A DNA stretch of 64,000 nucleotides from Prorocentrum cordatum (lineage: Eukaryota > Sar > Dinophyceae > Prorocentrales > Prorocentraceae). Position 1 is the stretch's first letter. Every line of letters starts with the position of its first letter. The notes beneath the pieces are model-generated. The model saw nothing but the letters and a program-made list of their open reading frames with translations, was not told the origin of the DNA and ran no database searches. The DNA is taken from positions 266,001 through 330,000 of the forward strand of contig CAUYUJ010022504.1 of the NCBI GenBank assembly GCA_963575745.1, read 5' to 3'. Of this stretch, positions 24,075 to 36,349 are shown in pieces. Position numbers and translations under genes: made by a program.

Positions 24075-24520
24075 TCACGGAGCGTGTGAGGGGTGTGGAA
24101 ATGGGGCGGGGCCGCCATGCGAACGCAGCCTCTGGGGCCTTCGGTGGAGCTCCCTATGGGACCACGAATCGTGTGAGGAGTGTGCCAGGATGGAACGGGG
24201 CCGCCATGCGAACGCAGCCACTGGGGCCTTCGGCGGAGCTGTACATGGGACCACAAAACAAGTAAGGGGCACGCCGAAATGCGGCGGGGCCGCCATGCGA
24301 ACGCAGCCGCTGAGGCCTTCGGTGGAGCTCCCTACGGGGCCACGAAACGTGTAAGGGGTTGTGCCGAAATAGAGCAGGGCCGCCATGCCAACGCAGCCAC
24401 TGGGGCCTTCGGAGGAGCTCCCGATGGGGCCACAAAACGTGTGAGTGGTGTGCTGCCATGGGGCGGAGCTGCCATCCGAACGCAGCCGCTGGGGCCTTCG
24501 ATGGAGTATCCGATGGTCAG
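24075..24520. repeat. ~86-bp satellite, block 5
   Basis: Five units spaced 86-90 bp. Confidence 0.85.
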
Positions 24521-24682
24521 CGGCGAGCGAGGGAGGGAAGTGAGAAGGAGGAGGTTTTCTCAAAGGGGGCAAGTATTCTCAGAAGGCCTCTGGCCTTCTA
24601 CGAAGTTTTTGTCTTCGGGGAAGGCTTCAGCAACTTCTCAGAAGGCCCGCTCCTTCTCACTTCCCCCCCGGGCTTGCCGCCG
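24521..24682. mobile_element. TIR element, family B (CGGCGAGC ends)
   Basis: About 160 bp hairpin; GGCGAGCGAGG and GTGAGAAGGAGGAG on the left mirror CTCCTTCTCAC and CTTGCCGCCG on the right. It is inserted within the ~86-bp satellite block. Confidence 0.7.
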
Positions 24683-25329
24683 ATATGGGGCCACGAAGCG
24701 CGTGATGGGGTGTGCTGGCATGGACATGCTGAGGGCAGAAGCAAGGATGGGAGGAGGAGGAGGAGGAGCAGGAGGAGGAGAACGAGGAGGTGGAGGAGGA
24801 GGAGGAAAACGAGAGGAGGGGCAGGAGGAATGTGAGTTGGAGCGTGGCGCTGCGGATTCAAAACGAGGACCCAACACCAACGGGAACGCTGGAGAGCAGC
24901 GCAAATTACTCGACGCAGAGATCCCCGTGTGTGCGTTTCATTTTCTGGCACGTCCCGCCGTGAGTGTCTGGCTATGAACGCCTGGGCGTGAGAGCAAGTC
25001 CAAGTGGACGACAAGTACGATCACGACAACGACGACTTTGGCGGCGGCAAAGATGAGGGACAGCGACGATAACGATAAACTTTCTCCGCGTATTGTGCTC
25101 ACATTCGGGACTCTAGAGGCATGATCTATCCTACTCCCCACATTCTAAGTGGAGTTCTTGTTTCCTCTGGACCCCCCGCGCACTCCTCTTCCTGTCATCC
25201 CCTCTCCACCTCTTTTCCTTTCACACTCATCACCACCAGCATCATCACTATCACCATCTCATCAGTCGATCATGGAGTCGCCAAAACTCCACTCCCAGTC
25301 CTGACTGCCTGAAGTGGGAGGAAACCTCA

Positions 25330-28300
25330 GGCGGGAACTATCTCCCTATGGGGCCCCCGCTTCACCACAAACAACTCTCGATGGAAAAAATGTTCTTGCA
25401 ATGATTCCAGGTGTCCCATAATTTGGAATTCCGGGAAACCTGGAATCATTACGAAAAGCTACCTTGTCTTGTAATGACTTCAGGTTTCCCATACATCCGA
25501 ATTGCGAGAAACTCATGGCAGGACGACTGCGGGGGGCCCCAACAGGACTGGTGAATCCAGGTTTCCCACAATTCCAAATTATGGGACGCCTGGAATCACT
25601 ACGAAAAATCACATTTTTGTAGTGGGTCCAGGTTTTCCATAATTCTGGATTCCTGGAAACCTGGCATCATTACGAGAAAATCGTGTAGTTCTTTTTCGTG
25701 CTGATTCCAAGCTTCCCGTAATTCGAACCCCCTTTGGGGGGAAACGTGGCGTGGCAATTTCCCGGATTCGGAAGCTTTCCGCGCAATTCGAACTCCGAAC
25801 TTCGGGTGATCACGGGGGAAGGGCCGCTGGCGGGATAGAAGTACCGGAAACGTGGAATCACTACGAACACCCACTTTTTTTTCATTGTGATTCCAGATTC
25901 TGCGCGATTCCGAATTATTGGAGACGACCTACTGCGAAAAAACACCCTTTTAATGTTGATTCCAGGATTTTCCAAACTTCCACACTGTGGGAAACCCATG
26001 GCTGGACGACTGCTGGGGATCCCACCAGGACTGGTGATTCCAGGTTCCCCACGCTTCCGTTTAATGGGAAACTGGAATTTTCTGAAAAAAAATGTGGTGA
26101 TTCCACGTGTCCCATAATCCTAAAGTACGAAAATCTGGTATCACCGCAAAAACATCGTAGTGATCCAGTATTCCCTAAATTCGAACCCCTGGAATCACCA
26201 GTCCTGGTGGGGTCCCCGGCAGTCGTCTGGCCAAGGGTTTCCCATAATTCCGAATTATGGGAAACCTGGAATCACTGTGAAAAACATGTGTTGAACATGA
26301 TTTCAAATCCTTCTGTTTCGGAATGATGGGAAACCTTGAATCATTACGAGAAAAATGTTTCGCACTGATTTTCTAGGTTTCCCGTGATTCGAGCCTGATA
26401 TTTGGGGAAATGGCGAATGGCAGTTTCCTGGTTTGGAATTTCGGGAAACCGACAAGGAGTGGCAGCTGGGGGGGCGGGGCGAATTCTGGGAAACGCTGGA
26501 TTCACTACGGACACCACCTTTTTTTTGTGGTGATTCCATGTTTCCCGCAATTCCGTATTATGGGAAACCTGGAATCAGTTCGAGAGACCACCTTGTTTAT
26601 AGTGAATTGAAGAACCTGGAATCACTACGATGAACACTTCTATTGTATAATGATTCCAGGTTTTCCATAAGTCCGAATAGTGGGAAACCCATGGGCGGAC
26701 GAGTTCCCGGGACCCCTCCGGGACTGGTGATTCCAGGTTTCCCATGATTCCGATGTATAGGACAACTGGGATCGCATTAAAGAAACATGTTTTTGTATTG
26801 AGTCAAGGTGTCCCAGAATTCGAACCCACCATTTGGGAAAACGGGGCGTGGCAATTTCCCAGAATTCGATCTCCCGCAACTCAGCCCGAATATCGGGAAA
26901 CCACGGGGGGGAGGCCGCTGGGGGAATCGCATTATGGGGAACCTGGAATCACTACGAACAAACGTCCTTCTTTGTGACTCCAGATTTCCCATTATTCCGA
27001 ATTGTGGGAAACCTTGAATCATAATGAAAGCCACTCTTCTCACTGATTTTGGGTTTCCCATAACCGAGTGCGGGCGATAAGAATACCCGGGAGATAATAA
27101 AGTTCGGGGGTGTGGCGGGGATCATCCAGAACTGTCCCAGGGAAGGTGACGTTATGATGATGTTGTTGGTGGTGTTGATGTTGATGATGATGATGATGAT
27201 GATGAAGGCGATGATCATCATGATGATGGTGATCCTGGGCGCCCCGCAGAAGGCTGACTCGAGAGGTCTCGATGCTCGTGGCTACAACTTGCCAGCAGGC
27301 GCTCGGCAAAATGATAACTCGAGAGATTTCAAGGTTCGCGCCTACAACGTGCATGTAAAATCAAAGTCCAATCGGTCCCCATGGCCCTGCCACACGTATC
27401 TCATTCGGGAACGGCTGAGAAAGTGAGAATCCCATGGCGCTGCCGCACGTTCGTGACTCGGGCAAACTGAACAGGTGAGAATTCTACAGCCCTGCCACAC
27501 GCTCGTGATTGCGGAAGCTGATATGGCGAGACAACCATGGCCATGCTCAGCGTTTTTGATGCTGTTGCTAGTCAAAATGAGATGCAACTTCGATTCGCAA
27601 CTTCCCCGGTGGATTATCAAATTCGGCCTCCGCGCCCCTCTCCACAATATAATCCGATTGAAAAGGGATTAAAAAGATAGAGGGGGGAAAGGGGGGATGG
27701 TTTATGATCGCCCGCACTCGGATAATTCGGAATCATGGGAAGACTAAATTACTTCAGTGAGTCCAGGTTTCCCGTGATTCAATCTAAACGGAGAGTGGCA
27801 GTTTCCAAGAATTCGGAAGGTTTCTTTAATGTAAATTTCGAACTCTGAGAAACCACGGAGGAGAGGCCGCTAGGGGGGTAGAATTACGGGAAATCTAGAA
27901 TCACTACGAGCACTCGTGCTTTTTCATAGTGAATCCAGGTTTCCCACACTTCCGAATTATGGGAAAGCTGGGATCACTTCAAAAAACGTCCCTGTTTCGT
28001 TGTGATTCCAGGTTTCCCATAATTCTGTGTTGTACTAGGGGAAACCTGGAATCACTACGACACACTATTTTTTGGTAATGGACGACTGCCGGGCCTCCCG
28101 CAATTCCGAATTATGGGGAACCTGGGATCACTACATCTAACATTCGTTTGAAGTGATTCCAAATTTCCCGCAATTGGAACCCATAATTTGGAGAAACGGG
28201 GCGCGGCAATTTCCCGGATTCGGAAACTTTCCCGTAGTTCGAATTCCGAATTGCGGGGAACCGAGAGGGAGAGGCCGATGGGGGGTCGAATTACGGGGAA

Positions 28301-28690
28301 CCTCGAATCACTACGAACAACTTTTTTTGTAGTGTGGTCAAATGTCCCATCATTCCGAAATGTGGAAAACCTGGATCACAATGGAAAACAATATTTACTG
28401 TAGTGATTCAAAGTTTTCCATAATTCCGACTTAGGGGAAACCTGGAATCACTACGGAAAAAATGTCGCAATGGTTCCGGGTTTCCCAGAATTCAGACTTA
28501 TGGGAAAAGCATGGCCAGACGACTGCCAGGGATCCCACCGGCACTGGTAATTAATCCAGGTTTCCCACACTTCATAAGTATGGGAAACCTGGAATCACTA
28601 CGACCCCCGCCTTTTTTGTAGTGATTCGAATTTTCCCAGACTTCCGAATTATGGGAAACCCATGACCAGACGACTGCCGGGGACCCCGCC
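25330..28690. repeat. Array of imperfect palindromes
   Basis: Repeats of TGATTCCAGGTTTCCCATAA followed by its complement (TTATGGGAAACCTGGAATCA), joined by CTACGAAAA-type spacers. Larger recurring parts are CGACTGC(C/T)GGGGATCCC (near 25,520, 26,004, 26,200 inverted, 28,520, 28,670) and GGCCGCTGG (25,805, 26,890, 27,860). Interrupted at 27,060-27,720 by a (GATGTT)n tract and non-repetitive sequence. No gene. Confidence 0.85.
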
Positions 28691-29290
28691 AGCACAACCC
28701 CTCCCCACAGCCTCCCAGCACAACCCCATAGCACGATCCAACAGCACGACCCTCCAGCACACTCCCCCAGCACAACCAACTCCAGCACAACCAACACCAA
28801 CTCAACCAACAGCACAACCGCCAGCACAACCACCAGCACGACCGCCAGCACAATCACAAGCACAATCCCACAGCACAACCAATACCAGCACAACCAACAC
28901 CAGCTCAACCAACATCCCAACCGCCAGCACGACCGCCAGCACAATCACCAGCACAATCCCCCAGCAGAACCACCAGTACAACCACCAGCATAACCACAAG
29001 CACGTCATTGACGATACCATCTTCCCCACCCAACAAGTGGGGGCTGTTAGATTGTACGAACAGACCTCCCGTCCCGGCCAGACTGCAGACCGCGGCCGCC
29101 AGATCCCCAGGACCACCAATGGTTCAGCGGGGGCCCCTATATGGACCGCCACATACCGCGGCCGCCAGATCTCTGGGACCGTCGGTGGTCCCGCGGGGAT
29201 CCCTTTGTAGGCCGCCAAAAACTGCGGCCGCCAGATTCCCAGGACTACACCAGGGATCCCGCGGGGATCCGTTTGTGAGCCGTCGCATAA
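28690..29290. repeat. CAGCACAACC minisatellite and 66-bp tandem repeat
   Basis: 28,690-29,005 repeats CCAGCACAAC. 29,093-29,285 holds three 66-67-bp units beginning CGGCCGCCAGAT and containing GGACC.CCGGTGG and GCGGGGATCC. Confidence 0.8.
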
Positions 29291-29599
29291 CAGAACAGGC
29301 CAGAACAGAACACAACATAACAGAAGAGACCTGAATAGGAACATCTTATAGCGTCAAAGCACTCAACAAGGTTGAATACCATCGCGTACAAATCACATTC
29401 GGTTATCCGCGGCCCTTGTGGGGCCACCAGGCTTTAGGCCAAAGTTGCTGCTCCCTGCGCCAGTTGCAGCTGCAAATCTCCAATGCTACAGTCCTGCGAT
29501 CTGCTTCCTAATTACTGTAAATTGTCGAAGTCTGCGCGAGGGGGGAGCCTCAAACTGGCAATTTACCATCCTAGGATCGCGTGCTCTGAATTCCCGGGT

Positions 29600-29900
29600 G
29601 CGCGTGGGCCACGTAAAGATACGTGAGACGTCCCCGTGGCCACAAACCTTTGTAAATTGCACAAGTCTGGCGCACCCGAGGCAACAAGCCTTCGCACATT
29701 TTTATAAACTCGCGTCCCGGAAGCCATCACCCACGGTAAATTACATCACATTCGATTCCCGAGGCCATAAGCCCTTGCAAATTACACAATGCTTGCGTCG
29801 CCGAGGAACAAGCCCTTGTAACTTACGCAACGTTCGCGTCCCCGAGGCCATCAACCCTTTGCAAATTACGCCGTACCCGCATTGCCGAGGCCAAGAATGC
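29600..29900. repeat. ~50-bp tandem repeat
   Basis: Six diverged units of CCGAGGCCATAAGCCCTTG plus CAAATTACACAA..CGCGTC. Confidence 0.75.
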
Positions 29901-30310
29901 TCCAAGGCGCCCGAAGATGGTTCCAAGACGGCCCGAGGGGGCCCCAAGAGGCCCCACGAGCGCTCCAAGAGGCCTTCCGAGCGAGCCCCAAGAGGCCAAC
30001 ATCGTCGATGTTACATATGATTTGAAGAATGTGGGCCTTCTCGCATTTTCGGCTTTCCGATGCTCCAAGACGGCTCAAGAAGCCCTCCCAAACCGCCCCA
30101 AGATAGCCCAAGATGCCTCCAAGAGGGCCCCAAGACGGCCCAAGAGGGCGTCAAGATGGCCTAAAAAGCGCTCCGAGAAGCCCCCGGGAGGCACCAAGAG
30201 GCCGCCAAGAGGCCCCAAGAGGCTCCAAGAGGCACCCAAGACGCGGCTCAAAAGATACCCCACGACGCCCCAAGAGGCACCCAAGAGGCGCCCAAAACGC
30301 CACGACACCC
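29890..30310. repeat. CCAAGAGGCC array
   Basis: Same units; a short non-repeat (29,998-30,062) divides it and resembles 22,710-22,755 (TTTTCGGCTT.CCG.TGCTCCAAGACGG). Confidence 0.75.
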
Positions 30311-30869
30311 CATCACATATACAAATATATACAAGAGGCCTCAGACCCATAACCCAGGCACGGAGGCGTGATGGGCTGAAGGCCACTAGGATAACGCCAA
30401 TGTCTCAATATGCGCTGATGCTTCAGATCTGCCCCCGCATGATGTTCCAAGATGCGCCAAGGCAGCGCAGAGACGCACCGAGGTGACTCTGATATATCCC
30501 ATTCGGATAGAGAGGGGGCCAACGGCAGGGGGCGAAGCCCTTACGGATAACACGTCAGTTCAGAGCAGTAGTGGTCTGCAACAGAGACGCAACGCAACGC
30601 AAGAGAAGTTACCATACCATAGCGCCCAATATGCTAATACTAGAGCACATGATAAACAGCATTGCAGAGCATCCATGGCAGAAGTAATACTGCAGTGCAT
30701 GATATTACTATGGCAGAACATTGCAGAGTATACCTAAGCAAGAGAACACAAGCCAGCAAACTAATATACCAAGAATAATGGGACGATAACAGACCATCGC
30801 ACTCTTGAACATAACACTATCCTGGCGAACGCAACCGTACGCAACTGTGAATACCGCAGTTGCGACTAT

Positions 30870-31690
30870 TTCCCTCGGTGGGGCTCCCTAAGCGCATGCA
30901 AACGCAGCCGCTGGGACCTTTGGCGGAGCTCCCTATGGGGCCACGGAACGTGTGAGGGGTGTGTCAGAATGGAGGTAGAACTGCATCCGAACGCAGCCGC
31001 TTGGGCCTTCGAGCTCCCTATGGGGCCACAAAACGTGTGAGGGGTGTGCCGAAATCGAGATGACCGCATGCGAACGCAGCCACTGGGGGCTTGTAGTGGA
31101 GCTCCCTATGTGGTCACAAAGCGTGAGAGGGGTGTGCCGAAATGGGGGTGGAACCGTATGCGAACGCAGCCGCTGGGGCCGTCGGTGGAGCTCCTATGGG
31201 GCCACGAAACGTGTGAGGGGTGTGCCGACGTGGGGGTGGAACCGCATGCGAACGCGGCCACTGGGGCTATCGGTGGAGCTCCTTCCCTATGGGGCCACAA
31301 AACGTGAGAGGGGTGTGCCGAAATGGGGGTGGCGTGTGAGGGGTGTGCCGAAATTGGGGGGTGAAGCAGCATGCGGACGCAGCCACTGGGGCCGTCGGTG
31401 GAGCTCCCTATGGGGTCACGAAACGTGTGAGCGGTGTGCCGACATAGAGGTGGAACCGCATGCGGACGCAGCCACTGGGGCCTTCGGCGGATCTCCCTGT
31501 GGGGCCACGAAACCTGTGGGGGGTTTGCCGAATTGGGGGTGGAGCTGCGTGCGAACGCAGCCACTGGGGCCTGTAGTGGAGCTCTCTATGTGGCCACGGA
31601 ACGTGTGATGGCTGTATCGACATCGGGGTGGAACCGCATGCGAACGCAGCCACTGGGGCCTTTTTATGAGGCCACAAAACGTATGAGGGG
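30870..31690. repeat. ~86-bp satellite, block 6
   Basis: Ten units spaced 81-94 bp (GTGTGCCGA-type starts near 30,957, 31,041, 31,129, 31,215, 31,309, 31,432, 31,518, 31,605, 31,686), followed directly by (GGAGA)n at 31,735-31,825. Confidence 0.88.
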
Positions 31691-31859
31691 TGTGTCGACA
31701 TGGGGGTGGGGAGGACGGAGGAGCGGGAGGAGGGGAGGAGGAGAGGAGAGGAGAGGAGAGGAGAGGAGAGGAGAGGAGAGGAGAGGAGAGGAGAGGAGAG
31801 GAGAGGAGAGGAGAGGAGAGGAGAGAAGAAGCACGGGGCGTTGTCTCTTCAAAACGAAA

Positions 31860-33010
31860 ACCCAACACCACAATATGCTTGAGAACAATGTCGAATCTAC
31901 TAGACTACAGCAAGATATGCCGGGTGTCGTAGCAACCGTGACAGACGTCATGAGGTCACGCCGACCCGTCGGGAACAGAGCATAACATAATTGTAACATT
32001 ATGGAGCATGAGGAACATAACATAACTGAATACTCAAGAACGCAACAACGACCGATCGACGATGTCCTACCCAACGCAACATACGCGCCGACATAAGGCA
32101 GTGAACAGATATAATCGCATAACAATCGTGCGCTGGAATCGTACAGAAGTGACTAAGCCAGAACATGATATAATTGGTGACGCATCAAATGTGGCAGGCG
32201 TCACGACGTTACGTCAGCCCGTGGAGAACATAAGAAGACATCACATCACGCAACATACATACTAGGGCAGAACCGAACATACCACGCTAGAGTGCATGAT
32301 GCAATAGTGGTATGCGCATCCCATGACTACACAGCAAGCGCTCCACAATCACCCCATCACACATTCCAGGCGTTACGACGCCACGCTGGCCCCGCAATGC
32401 CCGAGACGCATCCAGCAAGGTTCGGTGGGGATCGCTCGAAGCAAGATAATTTCAAGCTGGCTTTTGAGTGTCACCCGCTCGACGACTCCAGGGTTAGGTC
32501 GGGCATGTCCCCGTACAGGCGGGTTCTGGACGACAAATGAAAAATGCAGTCAACGAATACTCCCACATGGTCAACAAAATAATCGACAGATCGTCCCCAG
32601 ACTATGTTTTGACTATTTCTGAACATTCCCCCTGTAGAGGGACAGGCCCGACTTGATTCCAGGGTGGAGCCGCAAAAAGAACTGCGAGCACATGGCTTGA
32701 TCGTGGGTCCGCGAAGCCTGTGCTGGGCATGCCGCCCGGGTTTTGTCGAGCTCCGCGTGTTCTGAACCTTCTCCGGCCCGCCCTCTGGCCGCCTGAGGTC
32801 CCGCCCACCTGTGCCCTGTCTCCCCAATTAGAGCTGTGCGTAGCCCGCCTAGCTTTTACCGGAAGAGGTTCGCTCTCGCCCCGCCGACCAAAAAGGTTCG
32901 GAACCTTCTCGCAAGCTGCACGGACGCCGGCTCGCCACACACCCGCGCAGTCACACAGCTGAATGCAGAAGCAGACGCGCGCGCACGCACAGCCTCGGGG
33001 GGCACGGAAG
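31860..33010. other. No gene seen
   Basis: Lower-GC sequence with one family A element (32,494-32,656); nothing else recognised. Confidence 0.5.
32494..32656. mobile_element. Introner-like TIR element, family A
   Basis: 163 bp, TTAGGTCGGGCATGTCCCC... to ...GGGACAGGCCCGACTTGA. Target duplication C/T-TCCAGGG (7 of 8 matching) at 32,486-32,493 and 32,657-32,664. GT at its left edge and the flanking TTCCAG would allow splicing. Confidence 0.83.
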
Positions 33011-33019
33011 GGGGGGGAA

Positions 33020-33195
33020 ATAGCAGAAGGGTAGGGCAGAGAGCCAGCTCACGCAGCTGCTTCTCCCAGCGCCTCCCGGCGCCGGGAGGCGCCCACGCAT
33101 AGAGGAATGGGCCCAGCGGCGGGGCCGAAACCAGCTGCACGCAGCAGATTTCGTACCCCCCCTTTCCCTATCCCCCCCTCTCGTTCAGCTCGAGC
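33020..33195. repeat. Family J dispersed repeat, second copy
   Basis: Same as 4,500-4,680, including a 20-bp palindrome around CTCCCGGCGCCGGGAG. Confidence 0.65.
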
Positions 33196-33507
33196 AACAC
33201 ACGAAAGTGACCGCGCACAGACGCACGCAAGCATGATGCACCAGCGCTTGCGAGGACATGCGGCCCGTTTCTCGTCTCCACGGGGAAGCGGGCCGGCATC
33301 AGCCTTTGACATAGTGTTGCGGCAAGTCCTTGGTAAAGACCTGAGCAGCAAGAATATGACAAATGATTGTGAACAAACAGAGGGTAGATAAGCTGAATAA
33401 GAAACGGCGACGGGAAAGTTGATGATCGAGTTTGTGAGACGCAAGGCGCTTGTTCCAGCGCGTGAAGCCCTAAAGCAAGCTCCTGCCCTTTCGGACTGGA
33501 GGAGAAA

Positions 33508-34020
33508 GTGCATCACATGGAAATAATTTCTCTCCCAGCAGAAGCGGGAGAGGAGAAGAGAGAAAACGGAGAGGGCATGAGACGGGCCGAGCTGGCGGAG
33601 TCAGGGAAACCTGGACCCCCCCAAATGGCATCGCCTGGCAGAGAAGCTTTACTTTCGCCAGATCCCGTCGGCCTTCCGCTGGCGTCCGCCGGCGGAGCCG
33701 CCTCTGCTTCCGCCGTCATGCCGCCACCGTCCGCCGAGGAGGAGATGGCAGCTGCCCGGTCCCTCGAGGGCGGGGCACTTCTGGAACGCCTCAGCCGGTG
33801 CTGGGAAGTGGGAGATCGACGGGATGGAATTGTCGAGGTGGCACCGACTGGAAGCAGCGGCCGAATTAACGAGCGCCTTCAGGCCTTAAAAAAGCAGGCC
33901 ATGGCAGGAGCGGGCAGCGCAACGAGCATGTGCCGCCTTTCGCTTCGCGTACCTGGCTGGAGGGCGAGTCGAGGACGGAGGAGGGAGGAGGAATGGAGAA
34001 GCGAGGAGGCATATCTCCTC
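33508..34020. repeat. Dispersed repeat copy and unassigned GC-rich sequence
   Basis: 33,640-33,800 is the third copy of the CTTCCGCC-type repeat (GTCCGCCGAGGAGGAGATGG). The open frame across it is repeat-derived. Confidence 0.5.
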
Positions 34021-34467
34021 GTTCTTCCTCCTCCTCCTCCTCCTCCTCCTCCTCCTCCTCCTCCTCCCTCCTCCTCCTCCCTCCTTTTTCCTCCTTCTCC
34101 TCACTCATCCCTCTTCCCTCCTCTTCGTCCTCCTCCTCCTCCTCACCCTCTTCCTCCCTCCTCCTGCTTTTGGTGCCGTCCGGTTTGTGGGAGCATGGAG
34201 AATGAGGAGGAGGAGGAGGAGGAGGAGGAGGAGGAAGAGGAGGAGGAGGAGGAGGGGGAGGAGGAGGGGGAGGAGGGGGAGGAGGGGGGAGAAGGAGGAG
34301 GAGGAGGAGGAGGAGGAGGACGACGAGGAGGAGGAGAGAAGCTGCCTGAGGAGGCAGGGCGGGGAGGGGAACCAGCTGGAAAAGGGGACGAGGAGGAGCT
34401 GGCGGATGATGTTTTTAGACGATTTGTTTTCGGGGCTGGGGGAGGAGGACGACAACGACGATGAAGG

Positions 34468-34620
34468 GGCCCTGGGACACACACATAAATAGACACAAGC
34501 AACAGGAATCCCATATTTTCAAATATTTCCTGGGGTTTTCTCTTCCCCCCACTTCCCATATTTTCCCATGTATTCCTGGGGCTCGACGATGAGTTGTGTC
34601 TGTGTGTGTGTGTGTGCCTT
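34468..34620 (+). repeat. Family C dispersed repeat
   Basis: Contains CCCCACTTCCCATATTTTCC and GGCTCGACGATGAGTTGTG. Confidence 0.75.
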
Positions 34621-34742
34621 CCCCTCCCGAGACGATGCGGAGGGAGGGTCGGCAGCGGACGCCCACAAAGGGGGGGAGGAGAGAAACGAGCTCGGAGAAG
34701 TGTAACAGGACGCCCGCAGACCAGGGAGAGCGGTGGGATTCG

Positions 34743-35328
34743 GGTCGGCGGCGAGCGAGGGGGGGGAGTGAGAAGGAGGAGGGCGGCGGGACTTCGCAGA
34801 AGCCCTCGCGCCTTCAAGGAAGCGTTCTGTGCCCTCGCGGAAGGCTTCGGTGCACGGTTTCCCCCGGGGGCCGTGGGCGACCCGAGGAGGAGGAGGAGGA
34901 AGGAGGAGGAAGGAGGAGGGGGAGCAGGAGTAGGAGGAGGAGGGGGAGGAGGGGAGGAGGAGGAGGAGGAGGAGGAGGAGGAGGAGGAGGAGGAGGAGGG
35001 AGGAGGAGGAGGAGGAGCAGGAGGAGGAGGAGGAGGAGGAGGAGGAGGACGGAGGAGGAGGAGGAGGAGGGAGGAGGAGGAGGGGAGGACGGAGGAGGAG
35101 GAGGAGGAGGGAGGAGGAGGAGGAGGAGGAGGAGGAGGAGGAGGAGGAGGAGGAGGAGGAGGAGGAGGAGGAGGAGGAGGAGGAGGAGGAGGAGGAGGAC
35201 GGGTCGCCTAAGCCCTTCGGAGAAACCCTCCAGGCTTAGGCAACTTCTCGGGATGCCGGGGGGGACTTCCGAGCCTTCCGAGAGGGCCCGCCCCCTCTCA
35301 CACGCCCCCCACGTGCTCGCCGCCGACC
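34743..35328. mobile_element. TIR element, family B, swollen by a GGA tract
   Basis: Perfect 14-bp ends GGTCGGCGGCGAGC and complement. The hairpin middle (compare 24,521) has been replaced or expanded by (GGA)n at 34,885-35,195. Confidence 0.72.
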
Positions 35329-35499
35329 AAGAGCAGAGAAGCGATGGGACTTAGGGAGGGCGAGACGGAAGAACGGCAGGAGGAAGGGAAGGTCAGGAGG
35401 AGGGAGAAAGCGAGGAGGAGGCGGAGGCGGAGGAGGAGGCGGAGGAGGAGGAGGAGAAAGAGGAGGGGGAGAAGGAGGAGGTGGAGGAGACCCGGACAC

Positions 35500-36345
35500 G
35501 CGACGTCCAGATTTGTTCAGCACGTCGTCCCTGGAAACCGCGATCCTTTCCCCAGGACGGGCTTTTCATCCTGAATCGTTTTTGGACGGTCCCGGGGCCC
35601 GGCGAGGGCCCCCAGGGGTTGAAAATATGGCAACACCTCCCGTCCTGATATCTTGACGACACGATCATGTCTGGGGAGGGAAGGGGGGTGCTGGGGAAGA
35701 TCGAGAGGGAAATCGATCGCTTGCAGCAGACGTTAAACCAAAGCGCCGTGGGCGCGCCAGAACTCTAGCGTGCGCGAACAGCCCGGCCGTGCTAGCGTAC
35801 GCGGCCGGGAACACAGCCGCGGGCGTAGACCGAGAGGAAGTCCTCGACGGGGGGTGGGGGAGGAGCGGGGACACACCAAGGGCAGGGGAGGAGGGGGCAC
35901 AGCAAGGCAGGGAAGGCGGGGGGCGTAGACCGATGGATGGGAAGTCCTTTGATGGGGGGGGGAACGGGGGCACAGCAAGAGCATTGGACGCGACCACTGG
36001 TGCGTCGTCGTCGCCGTCGTCGTCGTCGTCCTCGTCGTCGTCCTCATCCACCTCGTCGTCCTCGTCCTCGTCCTCGTCCTCGGGGGGGGGCGGGGGCAGC
36101 AAGGGCAGCGGACGCGATCACGGTTGTGAATGTCGTCTAGCGGCGTCCCCCCCCAAGCCCCGATCGAGTCATGTAAAAATCACGAGACGGGAGGTGTTTC
36201 CCTATTTTCGGCCCTTGGGGGCCCTTACTGGTCCTCGGGACCGTCGAAATAAATATTCGGGATGAAAAACGGGTCCTGGGGAATGGGTCGAAACCTTTCG
36301 GGGTCGACATCATGAAGAACTCATGACGTCGGGGGTCTGGGTCTC
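35500..36345. repeat. Family H dispersed repeats flanking a GC-rich spacer
   Basis: Copies at about 35,500-35,670 and 36,165-36,345. Between them lie two ~75-bp near-repeats at 35,845-35,960 (GGCAGGGGAGG.. and GTAGACCGA) and a (TCG)n tract at 36,003-36,090. Confidence 0.65.
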
Positions 36346-36349
36346 CTCC

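Noticed and set aside
25330-28690. CRISPR-like array of palindromic repeats
   Set aside because: Units vary in length and sequence, spacers are themselves repeated, and the context is eukaryotic with no cas genes.
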